Shown here: positions 1 through 8,500 of the stretch, in pieces
Position numbering within the stretch: position 1 is the first letter of the stretch
Layout of the letters: every line of letters starts with the position of its first letter
Assembly (NCBI GenBank): GCA_964236585.1
Contig: CAXSFE010000073.1
Span: 1 to 19,853, forward strand
DNA from: CAXSEF01 sp964236585
GTDB taxonomy: Bacteria; Pseudomonadota; Alphaproteobacteria; Acetobacterales; Acetobacteraceae
Direction of reading: 5' to 3'
DNA length: 19,853 bases
The notes under the pieces: model-generated
Databases searched by the model: none
What the model was told of the DNA's origin: nothing
The model's input: only the letters and a program-made list of their open reading frames with translations
Program-made: the position numbers and the translations under genes

Positions 1-133
1 CCAGGGCTCTGCCCTGGACCCGCCAGGGCGAGCCGCCCTGGACCGGCACAAATCAGCCCTTTTCCTAAGTCGAGGTTTCCAAAGGCTCGGCCCTTGGCGG
101 GGTCCAGGGGCAGCGCCCCTGGCCTTCCTTGCC
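1..133 (-). repeat. Composite inverted repeat, copy R1
   Basis: This copy reads away from pmbA on the minus strand and is cut by the window edge. From the pmbA stop it begins with GGCAAGGAAGGCC, then hairpin 1 (CCAGGGGC-GCT-GCCCCTGG) and hairpin 2 (CCAAGGGC-CGA-GCCTTTGG, one G-T wobble). A spacer with AAACCTCGACTTAGG follows, then the inverted pair: CCAGGGCG-GCT-CGCCCTGG and CCAGGGC-AGA-GCCCTGG. The first half is nearly identical to R4 behind typA, and both start immediately after a TGA stop codon. There is no T-run, so it is not a classical intrinsic terminator, but a 3'-end role is plausible. Confidence 0.85.
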
Positions 134-1504
134 TCAGGCCCCCGCCAGCGTCATCCCGTCCACCCGCACCGTCGGCGAGTCCGTCCCCCGCCGGAACACC
201 AGGTCGTCCGCCGGCTGCATCCGCGCGAACATCTGCACGAGGTTGCCCGCGATCGTGATCTCCGACACCGGCTCGGCCAGTGCCCCGTCGCGGATCATGA
301 ACCCCGACGCCCCCCGGCTGTAGTCCCCGGTCAGCCCGTTGATCGCCGAGCCGATCAGCTCGGTCACGAACAGCCCTTCGCGGATGTCGCCCATCAGCTC
401 CGCCGGCGTCACGTCGCCCGGCGCCAGGTACAGGTTCGTCGACGATGGCGACGGCGGCCCGCCGGTGCCGCGCGCCGCGTGGCCCGTGGTGGCCATGCCG
501 AGCTGCCGCCCCGTCCGGCTGTCGAGCAGCCAGGTGTCGAGCACTCCGTCGTCCACGATGGCGCGCGTCGCCGTCGGCGTGCCCTCCCCGTCGAACGGCC
601 GCGAGCGCGGACCCCGGCGCCGGCGCGGATCGTCGATCACCTGGATGCCCCGCGCGAACACCTGCCTGCCCAGGCTGTCCTTGAGGAACGACGTTCCCCG
701 CGCGATCGACGCCCCGTTGATCCCCGCGACCAGGTGCCCGATCAGGCTCCCCGCGCAGCGCGGATGGTACACCACGCTCAGCGTCGTCGTGCGCGGCCGG
801 GTCGGGTTCAGCCGCGCCAGCGCCCGCTCCGCCGCCGACCGCCCGATGCTCGCCGCGTCCTCCAGATCCTCCAGATGCACCGCGGAATGGTAGTCGTAGT
901 CCCGCTCCATCCCCGTGCCCGTCCCGGCCAGCGCCGTCGCCGATACCGAGTGCCCGGTCCGCGTGTATGACCCCGCGAACCCCGCCGACGTCGCGAGCCA
1001 CACCCGCGTGCGCCCGTACCCCGCCTCGCCACCCTCGGAGTTGGTGATCCCCGCGACCGAGCGCGCCGCATCCTCCGCCGCCGCCGCCCGCTCGGTCAGC
1101 GCGGCGACGTCCGGCTCCGGCCCCATGTCGCACAGCTCCAGCGCGTCGAGCCCCGACGGCGCCACCACCTCCCCGGACAGCCCGCCGTACGGGTCTTCCG
1201 GCACCACCTTCGCCATCGCCACCGCGCGCTGCGCCAGCGCGTCGAACCGCTGCGGGTCGAGGCTCGACGCCGACACGATCGCCGAGCGACGCCCCACGAA
1301 CACCCGCAGCCCGAGGTCCACGCCCTCGGCCCTCTCCAGATGCTCCGTCTGCCCGAGCCTGCGCGACACGGACACCGACGTCCCCGCGACCAGCACCGTG
1401 TCTGCCGCATCCGCCCCGGCCGCCCTCGCGCGCGCCATCAGCGCCGAGAGGTGCTCCTCCGCGCGCGCCAGCGTGTCGGCCGGCGCCTGCAACGCGGCGC
1501 TCAC
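134..1504 (-). CDS. pmbA: PmbA/TldE-type metalloprotease-family protein
   Basis: Product of 456 residues, close to the ~450 of E. coli PmbA. In the known system PmbA (TldE) pairs with TldD; TldD carries the HExxxH zinc site and PmbA the non-metal partner fold. The pair trims peptides such as microcin B17 and CcdA in the cytoplasm. No HExxxH is present here, as expected for PmbA rather than TldD. Family landmarks are GQTEHLERAEGVDLGLRVF (about 51-69), the GMATTGHAARGTGG stretch (336-349) and the C-terminal TGDYSRGASGFMIRDG (392-407). The start is taken as GTG at 1504, which overlaps the TGA of the upstream M16 gene (GTGA), so translation is probably coupled. Upstream in-frame sequence is only the shadow of the M16 gene. 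A tldD partner is not in the window. The gene ends directly against repeat R1. Confidence 0.93.
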   Translation of the reverse strand: MSAALQAPADTLARAEEHLSALMARARAAGADAADTVLVAGTSVSVSRRLGQTEHLERAEGVDLGLRVFVGRRSAIVSASSLDPQRFDALAQRAVAMAKVVPEDPYGGLSGEVVAPSGLDALELCDMGPEPDVAALTERAAAAEDAARSVAGITNSEGGEAGYGRTRVWLATSAGFAGSYTRTGHSVSATALAGTGTGMERDYDYHSAVHLEDLEDAASIGRSAAERALARLNPTRPRTTTLSVVYHPRCAGSLIGHLVAGINGASIARGTSFLKDSLGRQVFARGIQVIDDPRRRRGPRSRPFDGEGTPTATRAIVDDGVLDTWLLDSRTGRQLGMATTGHAARGTGGPPSPSSTNLYLAPGDVTPAELMGDIREGLFVTELIGSAINGLTGDYSRGASGFMIRDGALAEPVSEITIAGNLVQMFARMQPADDLVFRRGTDSPTVRVDGMTLAGA

Positions 1505-2835
1505 GCCGCGAGCCGCTCGACGACGTCGGCCAGGCTCGGCACCTTCTCCGCAGGCCCCATCACCGCGAGCGTCGGCCTGCCCCTGAAGATGCGCGCCGCC
1601 GCCCGCTGCACGTCCGCCACCCCCACCGCCGCGAGCTTGGCGACCGTCTCCGCCGTCGGCACCGGCCGCCCGAACACCTGGATCTGGCGCGCGAGCTGCT
1701 CGCAGCGGCTGCCCGTGCTCTCCAGCGACATCAGCAGCGACGCCTTCACCTGCGCCCGCGCCCGGTCGACCTCGGCCTGCCGCACCGTGGACTGCACCAG
1801 CCGCAGCTCCTCCAGCGCCACCGGCATCAGCTCGCCCGCCTCCTTCTCCCCGGTGCCCGCATAGATGCCGAACAGCCCGGAGTCCATGAACGGCGCGTTG
1901 AACGAGTACACGGAGTAGACGAGCCCCCGCTTCTCGCGGATCTCCTGGAACAGCCGCGACGACATGCCCCCGCCCAGCAGCGTCGAGAGCAGCAGCGTCG
2001 GGTAGTAGTCCGGGTCGCCATACGGCACCGACGGGAAGCCCAGCGTGATGTGCACCTGGTCGAGGTCGCGCTCCTCGCGGAACTCCCCGCCGGTGTACTG
2101 CCCGGCGGGCGCCCGATGCGGCATCACCGCCGGCAAGTCCGCGAAATGCTCCTGCACGAGCCCGAGAACCTGCTCGTGCTCCAGCGCCCCCGCCGCAGCC
2201 ACCACCGCGTTGCCTGCCGCGTAGTGCCTGCGCATGTACCCGGCGATGCTGTCGCGCGACAGGTCGCGGATGATCGCCTCCGTCCCCAGCGTCGGCCGCC
2301 CCATCGGCTGGTCGCGGTACGCCGTCTCCTGGAAATGGTCGAAGATGATGTCGTCGGGCGTGTCGTTGGCCTGGCCGATCTCCTGCAGGATCACGCCGCG
2401 CTCGCGCTCCAGCTCCTCCGGCGCGAACGCGGAGTGCGTCAGGATGTCGCCGATGATGTCGGCCCCCAGCGCCAAGTCCTCCTTGAGCATCTTGACGTAG
2501 TACGCGGTCTGCTCGCGCGCGGTGTAGGCGTTGATGTGCCCGCCCACGTTCTCCACCGCCTCGGCGATCTCGGCCGCGTTGCGCCGCGCGGTGCCCTTGA
2601 ACGCCATGTGCTCGAGGAAGTGCGACACCCCGTTCTCCGCCGCCTCCTCGTTGCGCGTCCCCGTCGCGACATACGCCCCGAAGCTCACCGTCTCGACGCG
2701 CTCCATGCGCTCGGTGACCACGGTGAGCCCGGACGGCAGCCGGGTGACGCGCACCGCATCCGATCCGCCGGAGGGGGCGCCAGAAGGGGCGCCGGGCACG
2801 GGCATCGAGGTCTCTGCAGAGGCGGCATCGGTCAT
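1501..2835 (-). CDS. M16 family zinc peptidase (processing-peptidase-like)
   Basis: 444 residues, the usual size of a single-chain bacterial M16B peptidase related to the mitochondrial processing peptidase beta subunit. The inverted zinc motif is intact: HFLEH at 72-76 (H72, E75, H76), with the third metal ligand E152 in QEIGQAND, 76 residues after the second histidine as in the family. The N-terminal half is the catalytic domain (about 30-230) and the C-terminal half the inactive M16_C repeat (about 230-430). Family members degrade or trim peptides; the substrate here is unknown. No signal peptide is evident, so it is probably cytoplasmic. ATG at 2835 overlaps the thrC stop (ATGA), and its own stop overlaps the pmbA start. 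The thrC-M16 order is common in alphaproteobacteria. Confidence 0.94.
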   Translation of the reverse strand: MTDAASAETSMPVPGAPSGAPSGGSDAVRVTRLPSGLTVVTERMERVETVSFGAYVATGTRNEEAAENGVSHFLEHMAFKGTARRNAAEIAEAVENVGGHINAYTAREQTAYYVKMLKEDLALGADIIGDILTHSAFAPEELERERGVILQEIGQANDTPDDIIFDHFQETAYRDQPMGRPTLGTEAIIRDLSRDSIAGYMRRHYAAGNAVVAAAGALEHEQVLGLVQEHFADLPAVMPHRAPAGQYTGGEFREERDLDQVHITLGFPSVPYGDPDYYPTLLLSTLLGGGMSSRLFQEIREKRGLVYSVYSFNAPFMDSGLFGIYAGTGEKEAGELMPVALEELRLVQSTVRQAEVDRARAQVKASLLMSLESTGSRCEQLARQIQVFGRPVPTAETVAKLAAVGVADVQRAAARIFRGRPTLAVMGPAEKVPSLADVVERLAA

Positions 2836-4235
2836 GCGGCGTTCCTTCGTACGGAGGCGCGAACCAGGGCCTCGACGGTTGCGAGGTCTGCGGGCGCGCG
2901 GGAAAAACGTTCCTCGCGCTCATATAGGTCGGCCATGCGCGCCGGCAGCCCCGGCCTGCGCCCGACCGCGCGCTCCACCGCGTCCGGGAACTTCGCCCCG
3001 TGCGCCGTCGCAAGCGCCACCACCGGCAGGTGCGGCGCCGGCAGCGCACGCGCCGCCGCGATGCCGATCGCGCTGTGCGGGTCCGCCGCGTAGCCGCACT
3101 CCGCGTCCAGCCGGCGCATCTCCGCGATCGTTCCCTCGTCGTCCAGCCGGAAGCCGTGGAACAGCCCCCTCGCCCGGTGCCACGCGGCCTCGGGCACCGG
3201 CATGACGCCGCCCGCCCGGAACGCCGCCATGCTGCGCGCCGTGGCCTGCGCGTCGCGGCCCAGCAGCTCGAACAGCAGCCGCTCGAAGTTCGAGCTGACC
3301 TGGATGTCCATCGACGGCGACAGCGACGGCTCCACGCCGCGCGCGCTCATGTCGTTGGCGTCGAGGAATCGCACCAGGATGTCGTTGCGGTTGCTGGCCA
3401 CGATCAGCCGCCCGACCGGCAGCCCCATGCGCCGCGCCGCCCACGCCGCGAACACGTTGCCGAAGTTGCCCGTCGGCACGCTGAACGCCACCTCGCGCTC
3501 CGGCGCCCCCAGCGCCAGCGCCGAGTACACGTAGTAAGGCACCTGCGCCGCGATCCGCGCCCAGTTGATCGAGTTGATCGCCGACAGCCGCATCTCCGTG
3601 CGGAACGCCACGTCGGCGAACATCGCCTTCACCAGGTCCTGGCAGTCGTCGAAGGTCCCGGCCACGCCGATGTTGCCGATGTTGGGCGCGTGCACCGTGG
3701 TCATCTGCCGCCGCTGCACCTCGCTGGTGCGCCCCTCGGGGTGCAGCACCACCACGTCGATTCGCCTGCGGTCCCGGCACGCCTCGATCGCCGCCGAGCC
3801 GGTGTCGCCCGACGTGGCGCCGACGATCGTCACCCGCTCGCCCCGCTCGGCCAGCACGTGGTCGAACAGCCGCCCGAGCAGCTGCATCGCCATGTCCTTG
3901 AACGCCAGCGTCGGCCCGTGGAACAGCTCCAGCGACCACAGGTTCGGCCCGAGCTGCACCAGCGGCGCCACCGCCGGGTGCCCGAACCCCGCGCCATACG
4001 CCTCCCGGCACAGCCGCTGCAGCACGGCGAACGGCACGCTCTCGCCCACGAACGGCTGCATCACCCGCGCCGCCACCTCCGCGTACGGCAGCCCGCGCAT
4101 CGCCCGCAGGTCGGCTGTGGACAGGGTCGGCCACACCTCCGGCACGAACAGCCCGCCGTCCTCGGCCAGCCCCGCGAGGAGCACGCCGGCGAAGTCGCGC
4201 GCGGGGGCATGCCCGCGGGTGGAGATGTAGCGCAT
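2832..4235 (-). CDS. thrC: Threonine synthase
   Basis: 467 residues, matching the long bacterial/fungal type of threonine synthase. It converts O-phospho-L-homoserine and water to L-threonine and phosphate, the last step of threonine synthesis, in the cytoplasm with pyridoxal phosphate. The N-terminus MRYISTRG is the family start, so ATG at 4235 is secure. The PLP lysine lies in HGPTLAFKDMAMQ (K113). The phosphate-binding loop appears as GATSGDTGSAA, followed by the family stretches LHPEGRTSEVQRRQM and SINSINWARI. It heads a tightly overlapping run thrC - M16 peptidase - pmbA. About 140 bp with repeat R2 separate it from the EI24-like gene upstream on the same strand, so transcription could start in that gap, but I see no convincing promoter or Shine-Dalgarno there. 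Confidence 0.97.
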   Translation of the reverse strand: MRYISTRGHAPARDFAGVLLAGLAEDGGLFVPEVWPTLSTADLRAMRGLPYAEVAARVMQPFVGESVPFAVLQRLCREAYGAGFGHPAVAPLVQLGPNLWSLELFHGPTLAFKDMAMQLLGRLFDHVLAERGERVTIVGATSGDTGSAAIEACRDRRRIDVVVLHPEGRTSEVQRRQMTTVHAPNIGNIGVAGTFDDCQDLVKAMFADVAFRTEMRLSAINSINWARIAAQVPYYVYSALALGAPEREVAFSVPTGNFGNVFAAWAARRMGLPVGRLIVASNRNDILVRFLDANDMSARGVEPSLSPSMDIQVSSNFERLLFELLGRDAQATARSMAAFRAGGVMPVPEAAWHRARGLFHGFRLDDEGTIAEMRRLDAECGYAADPHSAIGIAAARALPAPHLPVVALATAHGAKFPDAVERAVGRRPGLPARMADLYEREERFSRAPADLATVEALVRASVRRNAA

Positions 4236-4257
4236 GAGGGAAGACTAGGGCGGGCAG

Positions 4258-4388
4258 GGCAAGGAAGGCCAGGGCTCTGCCCTGGACCCGCCAGGAGGAG
4301 CCCCCCTGGACTGGCCTTGCTAAGGGAAGCCGGTCCAGGGGGGCTCCCCCTGGCGGAGTTTGAGGCAGAGCCTCAACCTTGCTTCCTG
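4258..4388 (+). repeat. Composite inverted repeat, copy R2
   Basis: Lies between the EI24-like gene and thrC. Reading plus: GCAAGGAAGGCC, hairpin 1 (CCAGGGC-TCT-GCCCTGG), hairpin 2 (CCAGGAGG-AGC-CCCCCTGG, one mismatch), a short spacer CTTGCTAAGGGAAGCC, hairpin 2' (CCAGGGGGG-CTC-CCCCTGG minus one base), hairpin 1' (TTGAGGC-AGA-GCCTCAA), and the outer end CTTGCTTCCTGCC. Hairpin 1' has a different stem from other copies but is still fully paired. The stop codon of the EI24-like gene lies inside hairpin 1'. The two ends are inverted copies of each other. Confidence 0.85.
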
Positions 4389-5098
4389 CCTCCGTTCAGC
4401 ACGTGCACCATCGCCGCGACCCCGATCACCGGCACCAGCAGGTTGAGCCCCGGCACCGCCGCCGCCGCCGCCAGCGCCGCGCCCTGCAGCAGCACCGAGC
4501 CCCGCCGCCTCCCGTAGGCCGCGCGGGCGGCGTCGCGCCCCATGCGCCGCATGGCGACCGCGACGAACAGCCCCCGCCCGATCGCCCAGGCCGCGACCGC
4601 CCAGCCGAGCAGCAGGCCCACGCCCGGCAGCAGCAGCGCCAGCCCCAGCGCCACGACGTTGAGTGCCAGCACCGCCGCGCCGATCGCCAGTCCGTCCCAG
4701 ACCTGCACCGCGAGCGCGGCCCCGCGCGGCTCCGGCAGCGCGGGATACCAGGCGCGGTCCACGGCGCGTGCGACGCGCTCCAGGTAGAAGGTGGCGATCA
4801 CCACCGCGACGGGCTGGAACAGGAACAGCGCCGCGGCGCCCGCGAGCACCGTGGCGGCCAGGCCGCCCAGCGCCGGGCCGGCCACGCCGCCCAGCCACGA
4901 CCAGGCGCCGTGCCAGGCCGCGCCGTGCGCCGCGAGCCAGTGGTGCGCGCCCCACGCGGCGCCCCAGCACAGCAGCGCGAACCCGCCCGCCGACCACAGC
5001 AGCGAGCGGAGCAGCACGCCCACGAACACCGGATCGTCGAGCTGGCGCAGCGCGCGCAGCAGCGGCAGCCCCCCCGCCGCCCCGACGCCTGGTGTCAC
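4373..5098 (-). CDS. EI24/CysZ-like integral membrane protein
   Basis: 241 residues, typical of the EI24 (Pfam, CysZ-related) membrane family. CysZ is a sulfate permease, but most EI24 proteins have no proven substrate, so transport is only inferred. Hydrophobic segments lie at about 28-50, 70-105, 134-182 and 202-235. The family-like stretch FQPVAVVIATFYLERVARAVD sits near 94-114, and the end PGLNLLVPVIGVAAMVHVLNG resembles the EI24 C-terminus. The start is taken as GTG at 5098, which overlaps the TGA of a small upstream ORF (GTGA). No ATG exists in frame before a late internal one, and longer extensions would run into the divergent region. The last residues (GGRKQG) and the stop are encoded within repeat R2. 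Transcribed in the same direction as thrC. Confidence 0.8.
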   Translation of the reverse strand: MTPGVGAAGGLPLLRALRQLDDPVFVGVLLRSLLWSAGGFALLCWGAAWGAHHWLAAHGAAWHGAWSWLGGVAGPALGGLAATVLAGAAALFLFQPVAVVIATFYLERVARAVDRAWYPALPEPRGAALAVQVWDGLAIGAAVLALNVVALGLALLLPGVGLLLGWAVAAWAIGRGLFVAVAMRRMGRDAARAAYGRRRGSVLLQGAALAAAAAVPGLNLLVPVIGVAAMVHVLNGGRKQG

Positions 5099-5253
5099 CG
5101 CGCCGTCACGTGCAGGCGCATCTGCGGGTGGATGCCGCGGCGCACGGCGAAGGTGCCGGGCACGGCGCTCCCGCCCGCGACAACGGCCAGGGCGTCCAGG
5201 CCGGGCACCACCGCGTCGCGCCACACGCGACGCGGGAACAGGGTCGTGTCCAT
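5095..5253 (-). CDS. Possible 52-residue ORF coupled to the EI24-like gene
   Basis: A short minus-strand frame beginning MDTTLFPRRVWRDAVVPGLD and ending IHPQMRLHVTAR. Its stop overlaps the GTG start of the EI24-like gene by the same 4-base GTGA arrangement used between M16 and pmbA; this is the main reason to take it seriously. Another ATG lies four codons upstream (5265). No Shine-Dalgarno, signal peptide or known domain is visible, and I do not recognise the family. It could instead be the decayed end of a longer gene, or chance. The segment WRDAVVPG is echoed by the 29-bp tandem repeats just upstream when these are read on the same strand. Confidence 0.35.
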   Translation of the reverse strand: MDTTLFPRRVWRDAVVPGLDALAVVAGGSAVPGTFAVRRGIHPQMRLHVTAR

Positions 5254-5332
5254 GCCGCCGACCATGCCCGCAGCCGCCGGCAGCGACAAGCTCGCGTGGC
5301 GGCCGGCCGGCGCCCACGCCGGCCACGATGCC

Positions 5333-5419
5333 CGCACCGGCCCGGCACGACCGCATCCTGGCGCACCGGCAGGGCACGACGTGGTCCTGGCGCACCGGCC
5401 CGGCACGACGGCGTTGTGG
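5333..5419 (+). repeat. 29-bp tandem repeat, three units
   Basis: Three head-to-tail units start at 5333, 5362 and 5391, each 29 bp. All begin CGCACCGGC; all continue with GGCACGAC, and the ends are CATCCTGG, GGTCCTGG and GTTGTGG. A degenerate partial unit precedes them (5311-5332). They sit in the gap between the leftward small ORF/EI24 gene and the rightward GGDEF-EAL gene. Units are contiguous with no spacers, so this is not a CRISPR. They could be a multi-site operator or simply slippage products. Confidence 0.75.
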
Positions 5420-5504
5420 CGGACGCGACCCTGCTGCGCTAACTCGGGGCACGGCGACAGGCCGCGGGGCCGGCCCAGGGAGCGATCCATACACCGTGGG
5501 CCAC

Positions 5505-8500
5505 ATGCAGATCCCGGACGCCGCACGGCCCGGGGGCGGAGGCAGGCGGTTCCCCTTCCGTGGCAGAAGGTCGGGGACGCGCGCCCGGGGCCCGGGGCCG
5601 CGCACGATCCGCAGCAGCATCCTGGCCGCGTTCCTGTGCATGACGCTGATCACCGCGGCGCTGGGCTGGTTCTCGTTCCTGGCGATCCGTCATACGGGCA
5701 GGCTGCTGGTCGAGACCTACAACCTGTCGTTGCAGGCCATCAGCGACGCCCGGGCTGCCGCGGTCGACTTCGCGGGCATGCAGGCGGCGCTGCTGCGGCG
5801 CGGCGTGCCAGGAGGCGTGCCAGAACGCGCGTCCGACGACGTGCCTGACGAGGCGGCGCGCCGCGCCGCGATCGAGAGCCGCGTGGCTGAGCTGCAGCGC
5901 TCGCTGCACCAGGACCTCGACATCGCCGCCAGCCGCACCCGCTCGCCCGAGGCCGCGACCGCGGCGCAGGCCGCGGAGCAGGCCCTCGGCCACTGCACCG
6001 TGCCGCGTCCCCCGGCGGACCGGACCACCGCAAGCCAGGCTGCTGCCCAGCCACCCTCTGGCGGGATCGCCGACCCCGGCGGCGCGTCCCCCGCCGGCAC
6101 GTCCCCCGTCCCGGCCGCACAGGCGACGCCCGAGGCCGCGACGCCCCGGCCAATCGGGCCGCAGCCCTGGCCGCCGGCCGCGCCGCCGCCGCCGGACCTG
6201 GCGGGCGAGACCGACTGGCGCGCGCTCGACCGCTGCGTGCAGGACGTCGAGAGACACATCGAGACGCTGGTCGAGATCACCGCGGGCGACGGCGTCCTCC
6301 ACCGGCAGAAGGCGCTGCGCGCGATCGGCACCAGCCTCGCGCTGGACGCGCTCGCGGTGCTGGCCGCGGTGGGGCTGTCGGGGCTGCTGACCTGGCTGCT
6401 GACGCGGCGCATCGTGGGCCCGGTGCGCGACGCCGCCGCCGCCGCCGCGCGCATCGCCGACGGCGAGCTGGAGACCGCGATCCCGCAGGGCCGCGAGGAC
6501 GAGCTGGGCGGCCTGCTCGCGGCGATGGCGGTGATGCGCGACAACATCCGCGCGATGATGGAGTCCGAGGTCACGCAGCGGCGCTCCGCGCAGTCCCTGC
6601 TGGTGGATGCGGTGGAGAGCACCAGCGAGGGCGTGGTGCTGGTGGACCGGCACGGCCGCATCGCGCTGGCCAACACCCAGGCGGCGGAGCTGTTCCCCCA
6701 CGCCGGCGCACTGCTGCGCGCGGGCACGCCGTTCGCCCGGCTGGTGGGCCCGGACCCGGCTCCGGAGGACCCTGTCGCGCCCGGGCGCACGGACGAGCCG
6801 CCCGGCACGGCCGTACCCGGCCCGCCGCCCCGCACGGAACGGACGCGCCGGGACGACGGGCCGCACGCAGGCGCCGATCCGCCCGCCGCCAGTCCCGACG
6901 CCGACCCGTCCGCCGCCTACACGGGAGAGTGGCAGCTCGCCGACGGCCGCTGGCTGCGCGTGAGCCGCAGCCGCACCCGCGCCGGCGGCTTCGTCGAGAT
7001 CTACAGCGACATCACCGAGCTGCGCGCGCGGGCCGCGGAGCTGGAGCGGATCAACCTGCAGTTCGACGCGGCGCTGAGCAACATGTCGCAGGGCCTGTGC
7101 CAGTACGACAGCCAGGGCCGTCTGCAGGTGGCCAACACCCGCTACCGCGAGATGTTCCGCCTGCCCGCCGACGCCGTGGTGGCTGGGCTGTCGCTGCGCG
7201 AGATGATCGCGCTCAGCGTCGCGGCCGGCAACCACCTGCGCGACCTCGACGACCTGTTCCAGGAATGGACGGGCCTCGTGGCGCAGCGCCGCGAGGCCAC
7301 GATGTGCCACGAGCTGCGCGACGGCCGCGTGGTGGCGGTCCTGCACCAGCCGACAAGCGACGGCGGCTGGGTCTCGACCTTCGAGGACATCACCGACCGC
7401 AGGCGGGCCGAGGCGCAGATCATGTTCATGGCGCGCCACGACGCCCTGACCAGCCTGCCCAACCGCACCCTGTTCGGCGAGCGGGTGCAGCAGGCGCTCG
7501 CCACCCTGCCGCCCCCCGGCGGCGGCCCAGGCGGCAACGGGGACGGCAACGGGGGCGGCGACGAGGACCCGCCCGGCAGCCCCGCGGACCCCGGCGCCGC
7601 GCGGACGCGCCCGTTCGCGGTGATGCATCTCGACCTCGACCACTTCAAGTCGGTCAACGACGCGATGGGCCACCCCGCCGGCGACCGGCTGCTGCAGCAG
7701 GTGGCGCAGCGCCTGCTGTCCTGCGTGGGCGAGGCGGACACCGTGGCCCGGCTCGGCGGCGACGAGTTCGCCGTGGTGCAGGCCGGCCTGCCCGACACCG
7801 GCCTGCACCACGCCGGCCAAGCCGGGGCCGGCCAGGCCGGGGCCGGTGAGACGGGCCGCCTGGCGCGGCGCATCGTCGCCGCCCTGTCCGAGCCGTTCAT
7901 GCTCGACAGCGCCCGCGTCTCGATCGGGGTCAGCATCGGCATCGCGGTGGCGCCGGCCGACGGCCGCGACGCCCTCGCCCTGCTCAAGAACGCCGACATG
8001 GCGCTCTACCGCGCCAAGGCGGAGGGCCGCAGCACCGCGCGCTTCTTCGAGCCCTCGATGGACGTGCAGGTGCAGGCCCGCCGTCGCCTGGAGCTGGACC
8101 TGCGCCGCGCCGTCGAGGAGGAGCAGTTCGAGGTCCACTACCAGCCGCTGGTCGACCTCGACGCCGGCCGCGTCAGCGGCCTCGAGGCGCTGCTGCGCTG
8201 GCACCACCCCGTGCACGGCCTGGTGCCGCCGGGCGACTTCATCCCCATCGCCGAGGAGGTCGGCCTCATCGTCGAGATCGGCGAGTGGGTGCTGCACCAC
8301 GCCTGCCGCGAGGCCGTGCGCTGGCCCGCGGGCGTCAGCGTCGCCGTCAACGTCTCGCCCGCGCAGTTCCGCACGCGCCACCTGGTCGAGGCGGTCCGCG
8401 AGGCGCTGCAGCACTCCGGGCTCGCGCCGGGGCGGCTGGAGCTGGAGATCACCGAGACCGTGCTGCTGCGCGAGAGCGAGTCCGTGCTGGCGACGCTGCA

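Noticed and set aside
134..3049. A single 971-residue minus-strand protein spanning M16 and pmbA
   Set aside because: Only the last 456 residues are protein-like. The first part is the M16 gene read in a wrong frame, and the true M16 frame has its own start, zinc motif and stop.
5333..5419. CRISPR array
   Set aside because: The 29-bp units are head to tail without spacers, and there are no cas genes.
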